From Salvator merianae (lineage: Eukaryota; Chordata; Lepidosauria; Squamata; Teiidae), in contig QVOM02000049.1 of assembly GCA_003586115.2 (NCBI GenBank), positions 24,133,514 to 24,197,513 of the forward strand: a stretch of 64,000 nucleotides of DNA. Reading direction: 5' to 3'. The position numbers were made by a program, and so were the translations under genes. The notes under the pieces were generated by a model that was not told the DNA's origin, searched no databases, and was given only the letters and a program-made list of their open reading frames with translations. Below are positions 12,516 through 23,645 of the stretch, piece by piece. How positions within the stretch are numbered: position 1 is the first letter of the stretch; every line of letters begins with the position of its first letter.

Positions 12516-14970
12516 AGTTCCTAGGTATGCAGTGAATTGGAAAACTATAATAGCCATCCACTCCAGCTGTTCTGCTACAGCAATGAATCCTCCAGTTTTG
12601 CAAAGTAATGGCTTCCTATGCCTGGAATCTTAAGAAGCACGATTTTCAGCATTCATAATAAGTGTTCTAAAGAGAGCCATGGCTCATATGGCATACATCT
12701 TTGGGAACTCATGTCACAAAGGTATAAAGGAGGATATCCCTCAAAACTAATAAAGCCATACATACTCAGCTCTTGTCCTATCCTAGTTCGATGTTTCATC
12801 TGAATAAATGGCAAATGATTTGTGCACATGTGCAAACTTACATACATAAACATACTCGCTTCCATTATAAAAAGGATTAGGACCTGGTTTTTGATCCTTT
12901 TTCATGGAACAGGCACACAGAGCAGGCACATATTGGCCTGCCATTTTAGTTGGTGTTGCTTCAAACCAAGAAAGGAGAGATGGGGTCACTGGCTGAGAAA
13001 GGAATACATAAAGTTAAGGGTGTTTGGCTCATAGTAGCCTAACACCATAGTCTGGCAACACATAAAAGCCATCTGATATACCCACATAATACTCTTGTTG
13101 TTTGATGTTTTGCTACTTGAAAGTTTGCTATTGGCAAGGGTTTGTGACTTTCTCTTGCAACTTGGAAGTATAGAATTCTTTATTGATTGGTCTGTTGACT
13201 GTATCAAATCACAACATATAAAATAAAAATATAAAACCTATAATATAAAATAATTATATGAGCTCATATAAAAGTGGGAATTGTTACAGTTTGTTCCTCT
13301 AACGCCGCTTCTCCTAGGCTTCATCATTTCATTGTTGTAAATATGATATTCACCAACTTCTGTAAAATGTAATAAATATCAAAGGAGAGAGAGCAATCTC
13401 TACCATTTCACTAGTGAGATATTTCCACATGGGACATTATCTCATGATAGGAAGGGAGTCTAGAGGCCTCCCTTCCACACACTAGTGCAGATTATGAGAA
13501 TTCCTGCCCCCTCCTAGTATGCTCCATTCACACAGGATGGAGCGTAGACCAATATCAAGGTCTACTGGCATGCTAGGGGGGGTGTACTAGGTTGTGGAAG
13601 TGTGTGCAGAGGCATGCCTCTGCTGTTCGATATAACACAGGGGACGCTTTTTGGTGGCAGAACAGAGCACACCACCAAATGGGCTGCCTGGTATCTATGA
13701 AAGCCAGGAATATTCATTCCGTGTCTTCACAGCATTCAGAGGTCTCTGTGCTGGCTCTGAAGCTGGCATGGGCTTCAGAACCGGTGTTGGGGCTGGCACA
13801 AGACAGGCCGACCAATGCAGATGGCCTTTTCTTACACCAGAAGCAATCCATCCCTGCTTGGAATGGGTTGCTAATCCCAGGAAGGGGTGGCCCATCCTGT
13901 CCCGGCATAATGGCCACTAGCGTGAATACAGCCATAAATTGAACGACTGCATTTAAAAAAGAAAGCTGATCCCAAGTATTTAGTCCTCAACATCCACAGG
14001 TTTCCCCTTTCGCAGGTTGTTTTGTCAAGACTTATTATCACAAATTTCTGACAATGCTAGGGTTAAAAGGAGCACATTTTTGCTAGCTATATGTGACAGT
14101 ATCCAAAATAGTCTCTATATATCACCCAAGCACCTAACAAACTGGCTATTCACATTATTTATTAAGAGCCACACATGTGACAAATTATTTAACTCACTGA
14201 CTCCTAATAAGTCAAAGAGCAAGCAATTAGCTAACTCAGTATGAGGGCTGTTTGTGACAATTTATAGATGCTCTCAAGCTGTCACAGCACTTCAAAGCAC
14301 CATTGGGGGAAACCTTTTAATGAGTCACTTGAGATGACAAGTATTACACAGCACACATGGTAGAGATGCATTTGCAGCCGATTCAGTTACACAATCACCC
14401 CCCCCCCCTTCAGCAGCTGTTTACATGTTTGCAGTACAAGCTGCTGCTAAGGATGAAATATGAAGAGCGGTATCCAAAAAAGAGGACATAAAGTTCAGTC
14501 GTGTATCACTCATTAGCATATTTGATTGGAATCTTCTACATCTAAAATATGCCAAACCAAACACACAAAATCAAACAGCAGCTAAAATGTGGAAAATATC
14601 TGATAGCAACACAGTCTGTTGCCCTTGGCTTTCGATGAGGAGGTTGGATGTGCCAGACTTTTCTTCCATTATCAGAAGATCCCTTTCCAGCTATGTTTGG
14701 TGTGAGATTCGTAAAGGACTAGGGAATGGGACTGATAGGGCAGGGAATCAGATTTACAGATAGGGCCAAGTTATATATTATAGACCAGCTCTACAATTTC
14801 TCCATATTATCCCATATTATTGGCTTTAATGAAGAGCACCAGTGGAATGAGAAATTGGGACTGGAGGACTGATGCAGGTATTTGCTTCATCTCCTTCCTC
14901 CCTCTCTTCATATTTCTCTGAAGCTGGTTTTTCCTCTAGGTTGTAGGTCATTTTAAGATGAGAATTGGTG
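12516..14970. other. Unassigned intronic sequence
   Basis: No gene recognised. The block at 13430-13936 is clearly GC-richer than its surroundings and ends TAGCGTGAATACAGCC, a MITE-like right end, but no matching left end was found. It shares the theme of a 'GGAGC...TATCAAGGTCTAC' motif with 61320-61400. A short C run lies at about 14398-14408. Confidence 0.4.
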
Positions 14971-14978
14971 GGAAGAAT

Positions 14979-15170
14979 CAGCAGCGGCACGTCACTTTAA
15001 GGCCAGGTGTTCGGAACCTGCGGGGAGGCGGCGATCGCTGTTCTTGGGGCCTCTGGGCCTCCATACGGTCACAGCTGCGACAGTACGGAGGCCCGGAGGC
15101 CCTGCAAACAGCAATTGCCCCCTTCCTGCAAGTTCCGAATACCCACTCTTAAAGCGATGGGCCGCCATCT
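14979..15170. mobile_element. Palindromic hAT-like MITE, GC-rich
   Basis: A 192-bp near-perfect inverted repeat. The left arm runs CAGCAGCGGCACGTCACTTT and onward through TGTTCGGAACCTGC. The right arm, reverse complemented, runs AGATGGCGGCCCATCGCTTT and onward through TATTCGGAACTTGC; the arms meet at CACAGCTGCGACA. It is flanked by a perfect 8-bp duplication GGAAGAAT at 14971-14978 and 15171-15178, the length made by hAT transposases. It is CpG-rich compared with its surroundings and could fold into a long hairpin. No transposase is encoded. Confidence 0.85.
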
Positions 15171-15654
15171 GGAAGAATTAAACAACCTTTTATTAGCCTT
15201 CTCTTTCCAAGTTTTGACTGATGTGATTTTTAAAAGACACCAAGAGGACAATTAGTAATGTGTTTGTCCTTCATACTATATAGTACAACATAGTTTTAAA
15301 TATGTGCAGTTGGTAAAACGCACCTGTCGCTCACACAATGTAAAAGCTCACTGCCATGCTATAAAAGTAATTGCTGGCTATGGGAAGATTAATATGATTT
15401 ATACAGTTCACCGTTTCCTAGAATAGAACCACATAATTATGCAACGGATGACTGTACTGCTCTTGCTATACGCTTTAGACCCAAAGTGATCAGCCAACTT
15501 GGATATTTTACAGATGCAGTTTAAAGAGGATCATCCTAAACTATTAGCTTTCTACTGCTAGTTCATGTTCCTAGGCTGCAAGTTCGTATGTAGAATGCTG
15601 AAGTAAATCCTTAGTGGCATAATAAATTGGCCTTTCAGTCCTTAAGTATGAGTT

Positions 15655-15925
15655 CTTTCGCTATTATGAAAGCATGAATATTCCATTTTTGTTGTCAAAC
15701 CATCTGCTTCCAAGACATAATTCAATAAAATTTAGATACCTGAAAGCACTGATTGACCTAAGACAAAATTCATATGCTTGATAACTTCCTTTCAAAAAGG
15801 GAATCACTTTGGGACAATGCCAAAACATATATTTAGTAGATGCATTATTTCCATTGCATCTGCAACATTTAGACAACATTTACTGTTATAGATGCTGTGG
15901 TGCCCAATAAACCCAAAATACAATA
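15655..15925 (-). mobile_element. L1 LINE fragment, ORF2 C-terminal region
   Basis: On the minus strand a frame reads MLSKCCRCNGNNASTKYMFW followed by HCPKV, matching the Cys-rich C-terminal region of L1 ORF2 (C-x2-C...H-x-x-W/F-x-C). The frame continues to about 15664. No 3' end is attached. Assignment rests on this motif. Confidence 0.6.
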
Positions 15926-16033
15926 CTTAAAAAAAATAAAATAAGCAGAAACTAATGTTAGGGAAACTAAACATACTGAAGCGGCAAAACCTTCCTCTGT
16001 TTAGGAAAATTCAGGCAATGCAAATCTTTGTTA

Positions 16034-16213
16034 CCGTGAAATCTCGCATATAATGTGTGCAATTTTCTCTCATTTTAGATCGGTAAAAATTGGGGTGAGC
16101 ATTATACATGAGTCATAATTTTAACTCTACAATTTTCTTTTTTTACCTGAAAATTTGGGGTCACATCAGCATGTGCATGTACACGAGTGTGCATTACATG
16201 TGAGATTTTATGG
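16034..16213. mobile_element. Palindromic Tc1/mariner-like MITE
   Basis: Inverted ends: left CCGTGAAATCTCGCATATAA, right (reverse complement) CCATAAAATCTCACATGTAA. Flanked by TA on both sides (16032-16033 and 16214-16215), consistent with the TA duplication of Tc1/mariner transposases. About 180 bp, no coding capacity. Confidence 0.6.
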
Positions 16214-16276
16214 TACATTCCTCAGGCTGGAAATATTTTTGTTAATAGACAGCAAAATCTGTACAGATTAGTAACT

Positions 16277-16437
16277 GATTGCATCCAGATGTCACTTATA
16301 TTTGATATTCCACTATATTTGGATATTCCACTATATTTGGATATTCCAGAATAAAACATGGATATTCCGGAATAGCCATGTTTTATTCCAGAATATCGAA
16401 ATATAGCAGAATACGTTAGCGATATTTGGATGCAGCC
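16277..16437. mobile_element. PIF/Harbinger-like palindromic MITE, family member 1
   Basis: This element is homologous to 50610-50747. Ends are GATTGCATCCAGATGTCACT on the left and, reverse complemented, GGCTGCATCCAAATATCGCT on the right. The interior holds repeated GGATATTCC and TTTATTCCAGAATATC arms forming a palindrome. ACT flanks both sides (16274-16276 and 16438-16440), a 3-bp duplication. It contains an internal direct duplication of CCACTATATTTGGATATT near 16310-16345 not present in the sibling. Confidence 0.7.
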
Positions 16438-16559
16438 ACTGTTACAACTAACACAATAACTTCTAAAACTGTGATATTTTTAAACCTAGCCTAATGTCAA
16501 GTCTAATTCATCAACACGTGTAGCAAGTACTACCATTGTACAGCTATAGGTAAATAATA

Positions 16560-16925
16560 TTTGATCCTTAATGTTATATGGAAGAAAATTATCATGCTCA
16601 CTCAATAATTTTATCAAAACGGACTATGCAAAATTGGTATATCATCGATCAAATGAAATTTCAAATAATAGATGAAATAAAAGAAGACTATAATTTACAA
16701 GGTAGGAGAAGAGAAATAAAAGAGAAATGGATGAAAGTGGAAGAATATTTGAGGACAAACCCGGAGTCTACAGACATGTTTCAGAAGTTTAAAAGAGTCT
16801 TCCAATGAATAACAAAACTTAGGATTCTGGTATGAACTGAGGGAGGTGGGGAAAGGATTATATGTGATGTGTAAGTGAAAAATAGATGTATATGTATTTT
16901 GAATAAAATTTTTTTTTTAAAAAAA
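16560..16925 (+). mobile_element. L1 LINE 3' end
   Basis: The frame at 16578-16808 has the charged, Lys/Glu-rich character of the L1 ORF2 C terminus (GRRREIKEKWMKVEEYLR). It is followed by a short G-rich 3' UTR (GGGAGGTGGGGAAAGG), then GAATAAAA and a T/A homopolymer at about 16907-16927. The layout matches 51965-52320. 5'-truncated and inactive. Confidence 0.7.
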
Positions 16926-17059
16926 ATGCTCACTCAATAATTGAGCTAATATAAAATATCTCTTTGTCTGACTTCCAATAGAATTGATCTGAAGTGTCAG
17001 CTTAGCATGTGAAATCAGATTAAAATGGAGTTTCCAAGACATAGCATGCCTCAGTGTTA

Positions 17060-17340
17060 GGGATGTGCAAATTTTTATTAGCATTCGAAAATTCAGACAA
17101 AAATTCATTTTTGCAAATTTTCGCATTGAAATGAAAATTACTTTTTTGCATTTACAGTTTTCGATTAAAAACAAAAAGCCTACATTCTTTTGTGGTAAAA
17201 AAATGCATTGAATTTTCACATTTTCACATTTTTTGCTGTGTTTAAACTAAGAAAATGGCATTTTCAATAGTATATTTAATGGGAAAACTAATCAAAAATG
17301 TTTTTTGGGGTTTTTTTTGTGTGCACAGTCCATTTAGATA
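17060..17340. repeat. AT-rich possible MITE
   Basis: Begins TTAGGGATGTGCAAATTTTT, a start often seen in squamate non-autonomous elements, and runs through repeated ATTTTC/GAAAAT words. Ends could not be defined. Low confidence. Confidence 0.25.
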
Positions 17341-19094
17341 AAATATCATATAATAAAATTCCAAAGCTGCTTAGGAGATAAGTTCTGTGGTAGAGGAAGA
17401 GACCACAGGTTAGTACCTGTCAATAAATATGCACAGTGAAATAACTTCAGATCAACAAACCCCTTGTGTAAGTGTCAATTGGATCTTTTCTAGGGAAATA
17501 AGTAGAGATGCAGAACCCCAAGGGAATTTTTGAACTACGGTGATATTCTGAAAGTTCTTTCTAGAGGGATGCCTCTTAAAATGTATAGTATCCTAGAACC
17601 AATATTCATTTATCCTATTCCATTAAAGGATAAGACAGAAAGGAATCCACTAATTTAAACCTAAAGAAATTTCTTTAGATGACATTGCAAACAGACCAAA
17701 GCAAAACCTAAAGACACTACATACCAAGATAGCATTCCACAGCTCTGAAAATGCTTTGCTCCCTACTGAGGGCAAATATCCTTTTCATAAAAGTCGATAC
17801 GTGAAACATTGACTCCTTTATTTATTTATTTATTTATTTTTAAGGATATATAACATTGACTCCTAAGCTGATCTTAGCCATTGGTAAGTGTGACATAATA
17901 TCATGCAGGAGGTTTTTCCTCAACTCAGAATCCTCCATGCTGGGTCTGGGAATATTCCCTAAACCTACAAATACATTTATTAGAAAAATATATAATGGCT
18001 GTTTAGAATCAGCATTTCTCTAGTTAAACAGTCCACTGAGATCCATATTGTTTTGCGTGTAACTGATTTATTTGACTTACTGCTTATGACAGCACTGTGG
18101 AGGTTAAAACACAAATGTTGGGTGTAAGCGGCATGCTAATGCGGCCTCATTTCATAATCTGAGGCAAATTCCCTCAATTCATGCATGGCAATGTTACAAA
18201 GCAAAAAGAATAAAAGACAGCTATATGTCTCAGGTTAATTTAAATGCTGCAGGAAAGTACTTTCCTGAACATTAACACAGGGTATTCCAGAGAAGAGGAG
18301 CTGCTGTGATTGGCCACACTCTCCACCAAGAAAGGAAACCCATAATTTTCCAACTCCATTTAAGCAAAGAAAGGCAAATCCTCAACAGCAGCAAATGACT
18401 AAGTCTTTAGGCAGATCTTTCGTAGCACTCCTTCAATAAAGGTACTGGAGTTATTCAAAGTGTATACTATTTGCAGATTTAATCTCTTGCAAAAACCAGC
18501 ATGGCTGTGCTGTTTCTAAACAATTTACATCAGAAAATTAAGACTGTGAGGCAACTGATGTCTTTATATCTTCTACGACTGAGAGTTCATATAAATGGTG
18601 TAGAAATTAAGAGAAGCCTGTTGACAAGCCATACCAATGTAGTGATGTTAAACAGATGCAGGCAAAATGTTGAAATAAAAGTATGATGAGGAAGTGCTTT
18701 GAAAGTAAGAGAAAATTATTAGTTAGATATGTCAAATAGGTAAAGAGAAAGGGAGCGCGAGAATGAGGTGACATTGTAGCTGGAACCATATCAGAAAGCT
18801 TACTTAACAAGATATGAAAACTCTTTAACACGGAACCCATAGTTTCAGGAGTAGCATAAACCGATAAATAGCAGGAGACAACCAGTCAATAGAAAAAAAA
18901 AATATAACACCTGCAACTTTAGAAACCTATAGCTGATTTTGTCAATGATTTATTGAACTTACCCAGTCAGGTTTTTTTCCTACTGAAGATATATAGCAAA
19001 AGTAATTATGTCTTTGATTACTCAACATTGCAAATTTAAAAAGTTTTAGGAACTGCTTTGAAATAACTCAGCATAAAATATAGTCCCATGGATT
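17341..19094. other. Unassigned intronic sequence
   Basis: No gene recognised. Contains a (TTTA)n tract at 17816-17839. Confidence 0.4.
17816..17839. repeat. (TTTA)n microsatellite
   Basis: Tetranucleotide tract. Confidence 0.9.
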
Positions 19095-19099
19095 ATACT

Positions 19100-20205
19100 A
19101 TTTATTTATTTATTTGCATTTTTATCCCGCCTTATACCTGAAGGTCTCAGGGTGGGTTACAACAATTAAGACAACAACAACAAAAAGAAGTCATAAAAGG
19201 CACGCAATAAAACAGTAGTCTGAAAGTAGGGAGGGAAAGCTGTAGCTTTAGCCAAAAGCAAGGGTAAATAGGTGCGCCTTTATTGCTCTCCTAAAGATGT
19301 ACAGTGAAGATGCTTGACACACCTCAGGCGGAAGAGTGTTCCACAGTCTGGGGGCCACCACTGAAAAGGCCCTATCCCGAGTGCCCACCCCTTTAGCTAT
19401 TGAAGGCGGTGGTACAACCAGGAGGGCCTCATCTGCAGATCTTAAGGCACAGGCAGGCTGATATGGGAGAAGATACTCCTTTAGGTATTTGGGGCCCAAG
19501 CCATTTAGGGCCCTATAGGCTAAGGTTAACACCTTGAATTGGGCTCAGCAGCCAGTTTAAGACCGGCATGATATGCATCCCACCAGCTGTTCCAGTCAGC
19601 AATCTTGCTGCTGCATTCTGAACCAGTTGCAGCTTCTTCAAGGGCAGCCCCATGTAAAGTGCATTATTGTAATCCAATCTGGAAGTTACCAAAGCATGGA
19701 TTACTGTGGCCAGATTATCTCTGTACAGAAGGGGTTGTAATTGGCACACCAGTCATAGCTGGAGGTATGCATTCTTGGCCACCACTCCACCTGAGTTTCA
19801 AGTGTAAGCGCAGAGTCCAAGAGTACACCCAGATTCCGCACCTGTCCTTTCCAGAGCAAAGCAACCCCATCAAGGGTCAGATGCTTTCCAACTTCATGGA
19901 CCCAAGACCCTCTGACACATAGTACCTCCATCTTGGCTGGATTCAGCTTCAATTTATTGGCCCTCATCCAGCCCATTACTGCTTCCAAGCGCCTGTCCAA
20001 CACTTAAACCACCCGTCCTGATTCAGATGGCACAGATATGTAGAGCTGGGTGTCATCTGCATATTGATGACATCTAACTCCAAATCTCCTGATGACCTCC
20101 CCCAGTGGCTTCACATAGATATTGAAAAGCATGGGAGATAAGATCGACTCCTGAGGAACCCCACACCTGAGTTCCCAGGATGACGAGCAGGAAGCTCCCA
20201 CAACT
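19100..20205 (-). mobile_element. L2 LINE, 3' half of ORF2 and tail (broken)
   Basis: Minus-strand frames in order: [20 protein letters not shown] with [15 protein letters not shown] (20004-20201), the reverse-transcriptase palm with intact YADD. Then come MRANKLKLNPAKMEVLCV (19701-20000), ALVTSRLDYNNALYMGLPLK with LQLVQNAAARLLTG (19513-19749), and LNGLGPKYLKEYLLPYQPAC, RDRAFSVVAPRLWNTLPPEV and FRRAIKAHLF (19248-19532). This is the standard L2 order. A stop lies in frame between the first two segments near 20003 and frameshifts separate the others. The tail at 19100-19200 has the L2-type GGGTTTATACC... complement (CCCGCCTTATACCTGAAGG). Best preserved LINE in the window. Confidence 0.92.
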
Positions 20206-20277
20206 ACCTTCTGGAATCAGCCTCGGAGATACTATCAGTATGTACTAAATTCAGTGAAATGAGTTATCTGAAACTGA

Positions 20278-20690
20278 GGGTGCATTCATACATGTGTTCA
20301 GGGACACTCCTGGAGTGAATTTGAGACTCAATTTGAAAATAAATAAAGAAATAAAACTTTACCATATCCCAAAGCTTTTGCTTATCCATCCCTTTCCAAA
20401 GATGTGAATCACAGCAGTTTAATCTGTGATGGGGGTGGGAGGCTATGGAGGCTTCCAGTCAGTCCCAAAGTGCTACAGCTGCTGACCAATCAGGTCCAAG
20501 GAAAGCCAGGACAGTGGCAACCAGTGGGAGGCATGCAAGAAAGGCAATGATGAAGAAAAGCTGTCAGATAGGAGACTTTTAGACTCTTGTTTTTAAATTG
20601 TCTGACATGAGGGTTTTTTTCCTTTGTCCACAGATGAGGCAACCCCCCAAAATGGATGCCCCCCCAAAACCTTGTGAGATCACATCGTAA
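20278..20690 (+). repeat. Unnamed interspersed repeat, copy 2
   Basis: Second copy of the repeat at 2386-2830, with the same landmarks in the same order, including GGGTGCATTCATACATG at the left, CCAATCAGG, a GATAGGAGACTTTTAG stretch and GATCACATC at the right. The two copies differ by many substitutions and small indels, so both are old. No coding capacity seen. Confidence 0.55.
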
Positions 20691-21059
20691 GTTATCATGG
20701 GTTCTTAAGAAGTCAGTAGTTCAGCTGCTTCTCAAGTGGTCTATCTGCTTCTCTCTCTTGCAAGTGATCAAGACAATGCCAATGATTCAACTCTAGACAT
20801 GCCTGGAGGAAGCAGATCATCAGACGTATTCCTGGCTCTAGGGTCTCACAGCAGTTTACATAACATAGAGAATAAAAACAGTATCCTCTATGCTTGGGGA
20901 TATTTCATGAGAACAGCATTTATTTTAAAACTTTTTTGTTTCAAAAAAGTAACATTTTCTGCTTTATAGGACCATAAATAACAAAGATTCTTACCTTATG
21001 GTGAAATGTGAATGGCCTCATAAACTGCAGCAAAGGTTTATAAATAGCCATCACCTTAG

Positions 21060-21150
21060 TTATTATTATTTATTTATGGTTCATTTATATAATGCTTTAT
21101 CATATTTAAAAAATTTAAAGTGGTTTACAAAACTCCAAGGCCATATTAAA
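21060..21150 (-). mobile_element. L2-type LINE/SINE 3' tail
   Basis: TTATTTATTTATGGTTCATT and AAAGTGGTTTACAAAACTCC follow the pattern of reversed L2-type tails. Short fragment with no coding part. A similar short tail (TTTATATCCCACCTTTCCTC) lies at 21280-21322. Confidence 0.5.
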
Positions 21151-21434
21151 AGCAGTCAAAACTATTTCAGTATTCATATGATTACATGCACACAGTCTCT
21201 GTACTTCATATACCCTTCCATATATACCTTTTTATCAGAAATTCTAATTAAACTACAGTTTTCTTCTTTCACTATAATTTATTTATTTAAAACATTTATA
21301 TCCCACCTTTCCTCTAAGAGCACAGTATTCTCCTCCATTTAATTCCACAAGAACCCTTAAGATGGGCTGTGCTAAAAGGCAGTGGAGAGACCACACGGTC
21401 ATCCAGAGAGCTTTCATGGCTTGACCCTCTATAC

Positions 21435-21759
21435 CAGGGGTCCCCAACCTTTTTTGCACCAGGGACCGGCTTCAAGCAAGACCATTTTTTCATGGCCCGG
21501 CAGGGCGGCATGGGGGTGGGGCAGGGGCGGGGCTTTGGTCATATGGGGGCGGGGTTATGGAGGGGGTTGTCCTGGGAGCTGCGTCTACTGAGGCCAGCCC
21601 ACTTCCCTGCCCCGTCACGCCCTGCATAACGTTCTCTGAGTCGCCACAGAGCAGAGCACACTGTCAGTGTTTAGTGCTGGTCTGCAGTGGTGGCGCGGAC
21701 CAGCAAAAAAACCCCAGCGGCCCGGTCCTGGTCCACGGCCCGGTGGTTGGGGACCCCTG
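21435..21759. mobile_element. hAT-type non-autonomous transposon
   Basis: Perfect terminal inverted repeats CAGGGGTCCCCAACC / GGTTGGGGACCCCTG, longer with mismatches. A perfect 8-bp target duplication CTCTATAC lies at 21427-21434 and 21760-21767. The CAGGGGTCCCCAACC terminus and 8-bp duplication are established features of hAT elements in amniotes. The interior is GC-rich with several GGGGCGGGG words and has no transposase. The intact duplication and 15-bp perfect ends suggest a younger insertion than most neighbours. Confidence 0.92.
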
Positions 21760-21831
21760 CTCTATACTATGCTGGCATATGAACCAATGTATTAGTATAA
21801 TAGTAGTGTACATACCAACAGCCAGCCAGCA

Positions 21832-21871
21832 GAGGGGGCAGGGCAGGGCAGGACAGGGCAGGGCAGAGGGG
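21832..21871. repeat. (GGCAG)n minisatellite
   Basis: Eight or so imperfect GGGCA pentamers. Confidence 0.85.
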
Positions 21872-22223
21872 ATAGACAGTGATGTCAGAAAAGGATGACA
21901 AACAGGTCTCCCCCCCCCCAAGACAGCAAAGTCTGATTTCTGCTATTTTCTGATTTCAGAAGGGAATAATGGTGAATCTAGCCTATTTCCTGTACCCTAC
22001 ATGCTAACCATTGCCAGGTATGTACTTAAAATAACCACAAAATAAAATTCTATGCGAAGCTGACCGCTTTGGATGACTGATTACGGGTTACAGAGGCACT
22101 TGGAAGACTGAGGGTGTCCTCAGACAGCAAGAGGACATTGCAAGATCTTCTTTAGATCCTACAGTTGCGTCTTGCTGCTACTACCAGATGACAGGAGACA
22201 CCAGCAGCTTCTTACCTCTTCTG

Positions 22224-22356
22224 CTGGCTCTTCACATTATTATTCCTGTTTCCAGAATACCCAGATGTCAACAAGTGCCTGCTCACTTCCTTTGCTTTTT
22301 CCTGTGCTTTCTAACATCCAGGTATTCTGAGCAGCAATGATAATGTGAAGAGCTGG
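22224..22356. repeat. Inverted repeat, probable MITE core
   Basis: Left arm 22224-22268 (CTGGCTCTTCACATTATTAT and following CCAGAATACCCAGATGT). Right arm 22313-22356 pairs with it after reverse complementing (CCAGCTCTTCACATTATCAT and following TCAGAATACCTGGATGT). The loop is 44 bp. A GGGTGTCCTCAGACA motif at about 22109 could be an outer end, but no mate was found on the right. Confidence 0.6.
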
Positions 22357-23254
22357 CCGACAAGGTAATAGTCTGAGTTTGGAATCGATATTATGAGAAA
22401 ACCAGCATCATTGCTGGTTTAATATCATAATAGTGATATTATGGATTTTTTAACAACTAACACAGGACTATATTGGGAATGCCACAGAATCATGGCTTTT
22501 CTACCCGCGTCTGGAGGCACCTTAAAACATTAGAGAAAATCTAGCCCAAACCTTTATTGTGTAAGTCCAAGATATCAGTACACATAAAACAGTATACTTG
22601 AAATGTAAAAAAGCAATAAAACATAAACTTTGACTACCAATCTGTAGCTGTACAATTTGAAGAAGACTGAGCTAAATGATTATTCTAAAGGTAAGAAATT
22701 ATTCTAGTTCTAAGCCTTCTTAAGGGATAAATAAGAATACTTGTTCTGAGATGGTCAGAGATTACTTGATTCATCATGTAGCTATGTACTTTATCATTTC
22801 CATCACTCTGTACTTTATCATTTCCATCATATAATGGTGAGTTAATTTTGTGGTAATTCAAGCTGCTGAAGAAATGTATAGCCTGAAGGGAAATTATCTA
22901 TGGAAAAGTCAGTCTGAGAGTAGGTAGTTAAGATTTTAACTCTCATGACAATCAGCTCACTATGAAAGTGCAGCTGTTCCAGGTCAAACCAGAAATGGTC
23001 ACCAAACCCAGATGCTTTGTGACAAATTAGCAGTAGGATCTACTTAAGCAGTACTTGCTAAGGATAAGGGTGGCTATTCCCAGAATCCCACACAAGAGAA
23101 AAGATGATGGGAAGGGCATAAAAACAGTGCAGAAAATGATAATCACTTCAATGGAGTGCACACATGCAGCAGACCCTAAACAAGATTTTCTAATATTTGG
23201 GTCAGACTTTTTTCTTTACAGCTATATAACAAACTTGGTAATTTTTTAAAATTA
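22357..23254. other. Unassigned intronic sequence
   Basis: No gene. A 23-bp direct duplication (GTACTTTATCATTTCCATCA twice) lies at 22788-22832. A small hairpin around CCAGCATCATTGCTGG is at 22402-22417. Confidence 0.4.
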
Positions 23255-23515
23255 TTATTATTATTATTTAAGAAGAAAAGTTGGCTTTTGTACCCTGCTT
23301 TTCTCACCCTGGGGGGACTCAAAGCGACTGACAAATCTTCTGTTCTTCTCCCCACAACAGACACCTTGTGAGGTAGGTGGGACTGTGAGAACTCAGAACA
23401 GAGCTGTGACGAACCCAAGGTCACCCAGCTGGCCTCATGCAGGAGTGCAAACTCAAATCGGTAGAGTTCCAGATAAGAGTCTGACACGCTATCCACAAAG
23501 CTAAACTGGCTCACA
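23255..23515 (-). mobile_element. tRNA-derived lizard SINE
   Basis: Reverse orientation. The tail side is at left (TTATTATTATTATTTAAGAAGAAAAGTTGGC), followed by CCTGCTTTTCTCACC, CCCCACAACAGACACC, TGTGAGGTAGGTGGGACTG and AAGGTCACCCAGCTGGC. The last motif is the shared core also seen in MIR-like SINEs. The tRNA-like head lies at the right. This SINE type is abundant in lizard genomes, particularly geckos (established knowledge, subfamily not resolved here). Confidence 0.8.
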
Positions 23516-23596
23516 CTGGGTAATAGAATTGACTAGATCCTTTAATTTTTGTATTATATCTGTGTGAGTGTTTGTATTTGTGTGTTACGGCCAAAG

Positions 23597-23645
23597 GATG
23601 CATGCATGCATGCATGCATACATACATACATACATACATACATAC
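23597..23645. repeat. (GCAT)n(ACAT)n microsatellite
   Basis: Compound tetranucleotide tract switching from GCAT to ACAT units. Confidence 0.95.

Noticed and set aside
21369..21629. Gly-rich frames
   Set aside because: They lie in the GC-rich interior of the hAT element and have no coding signature.
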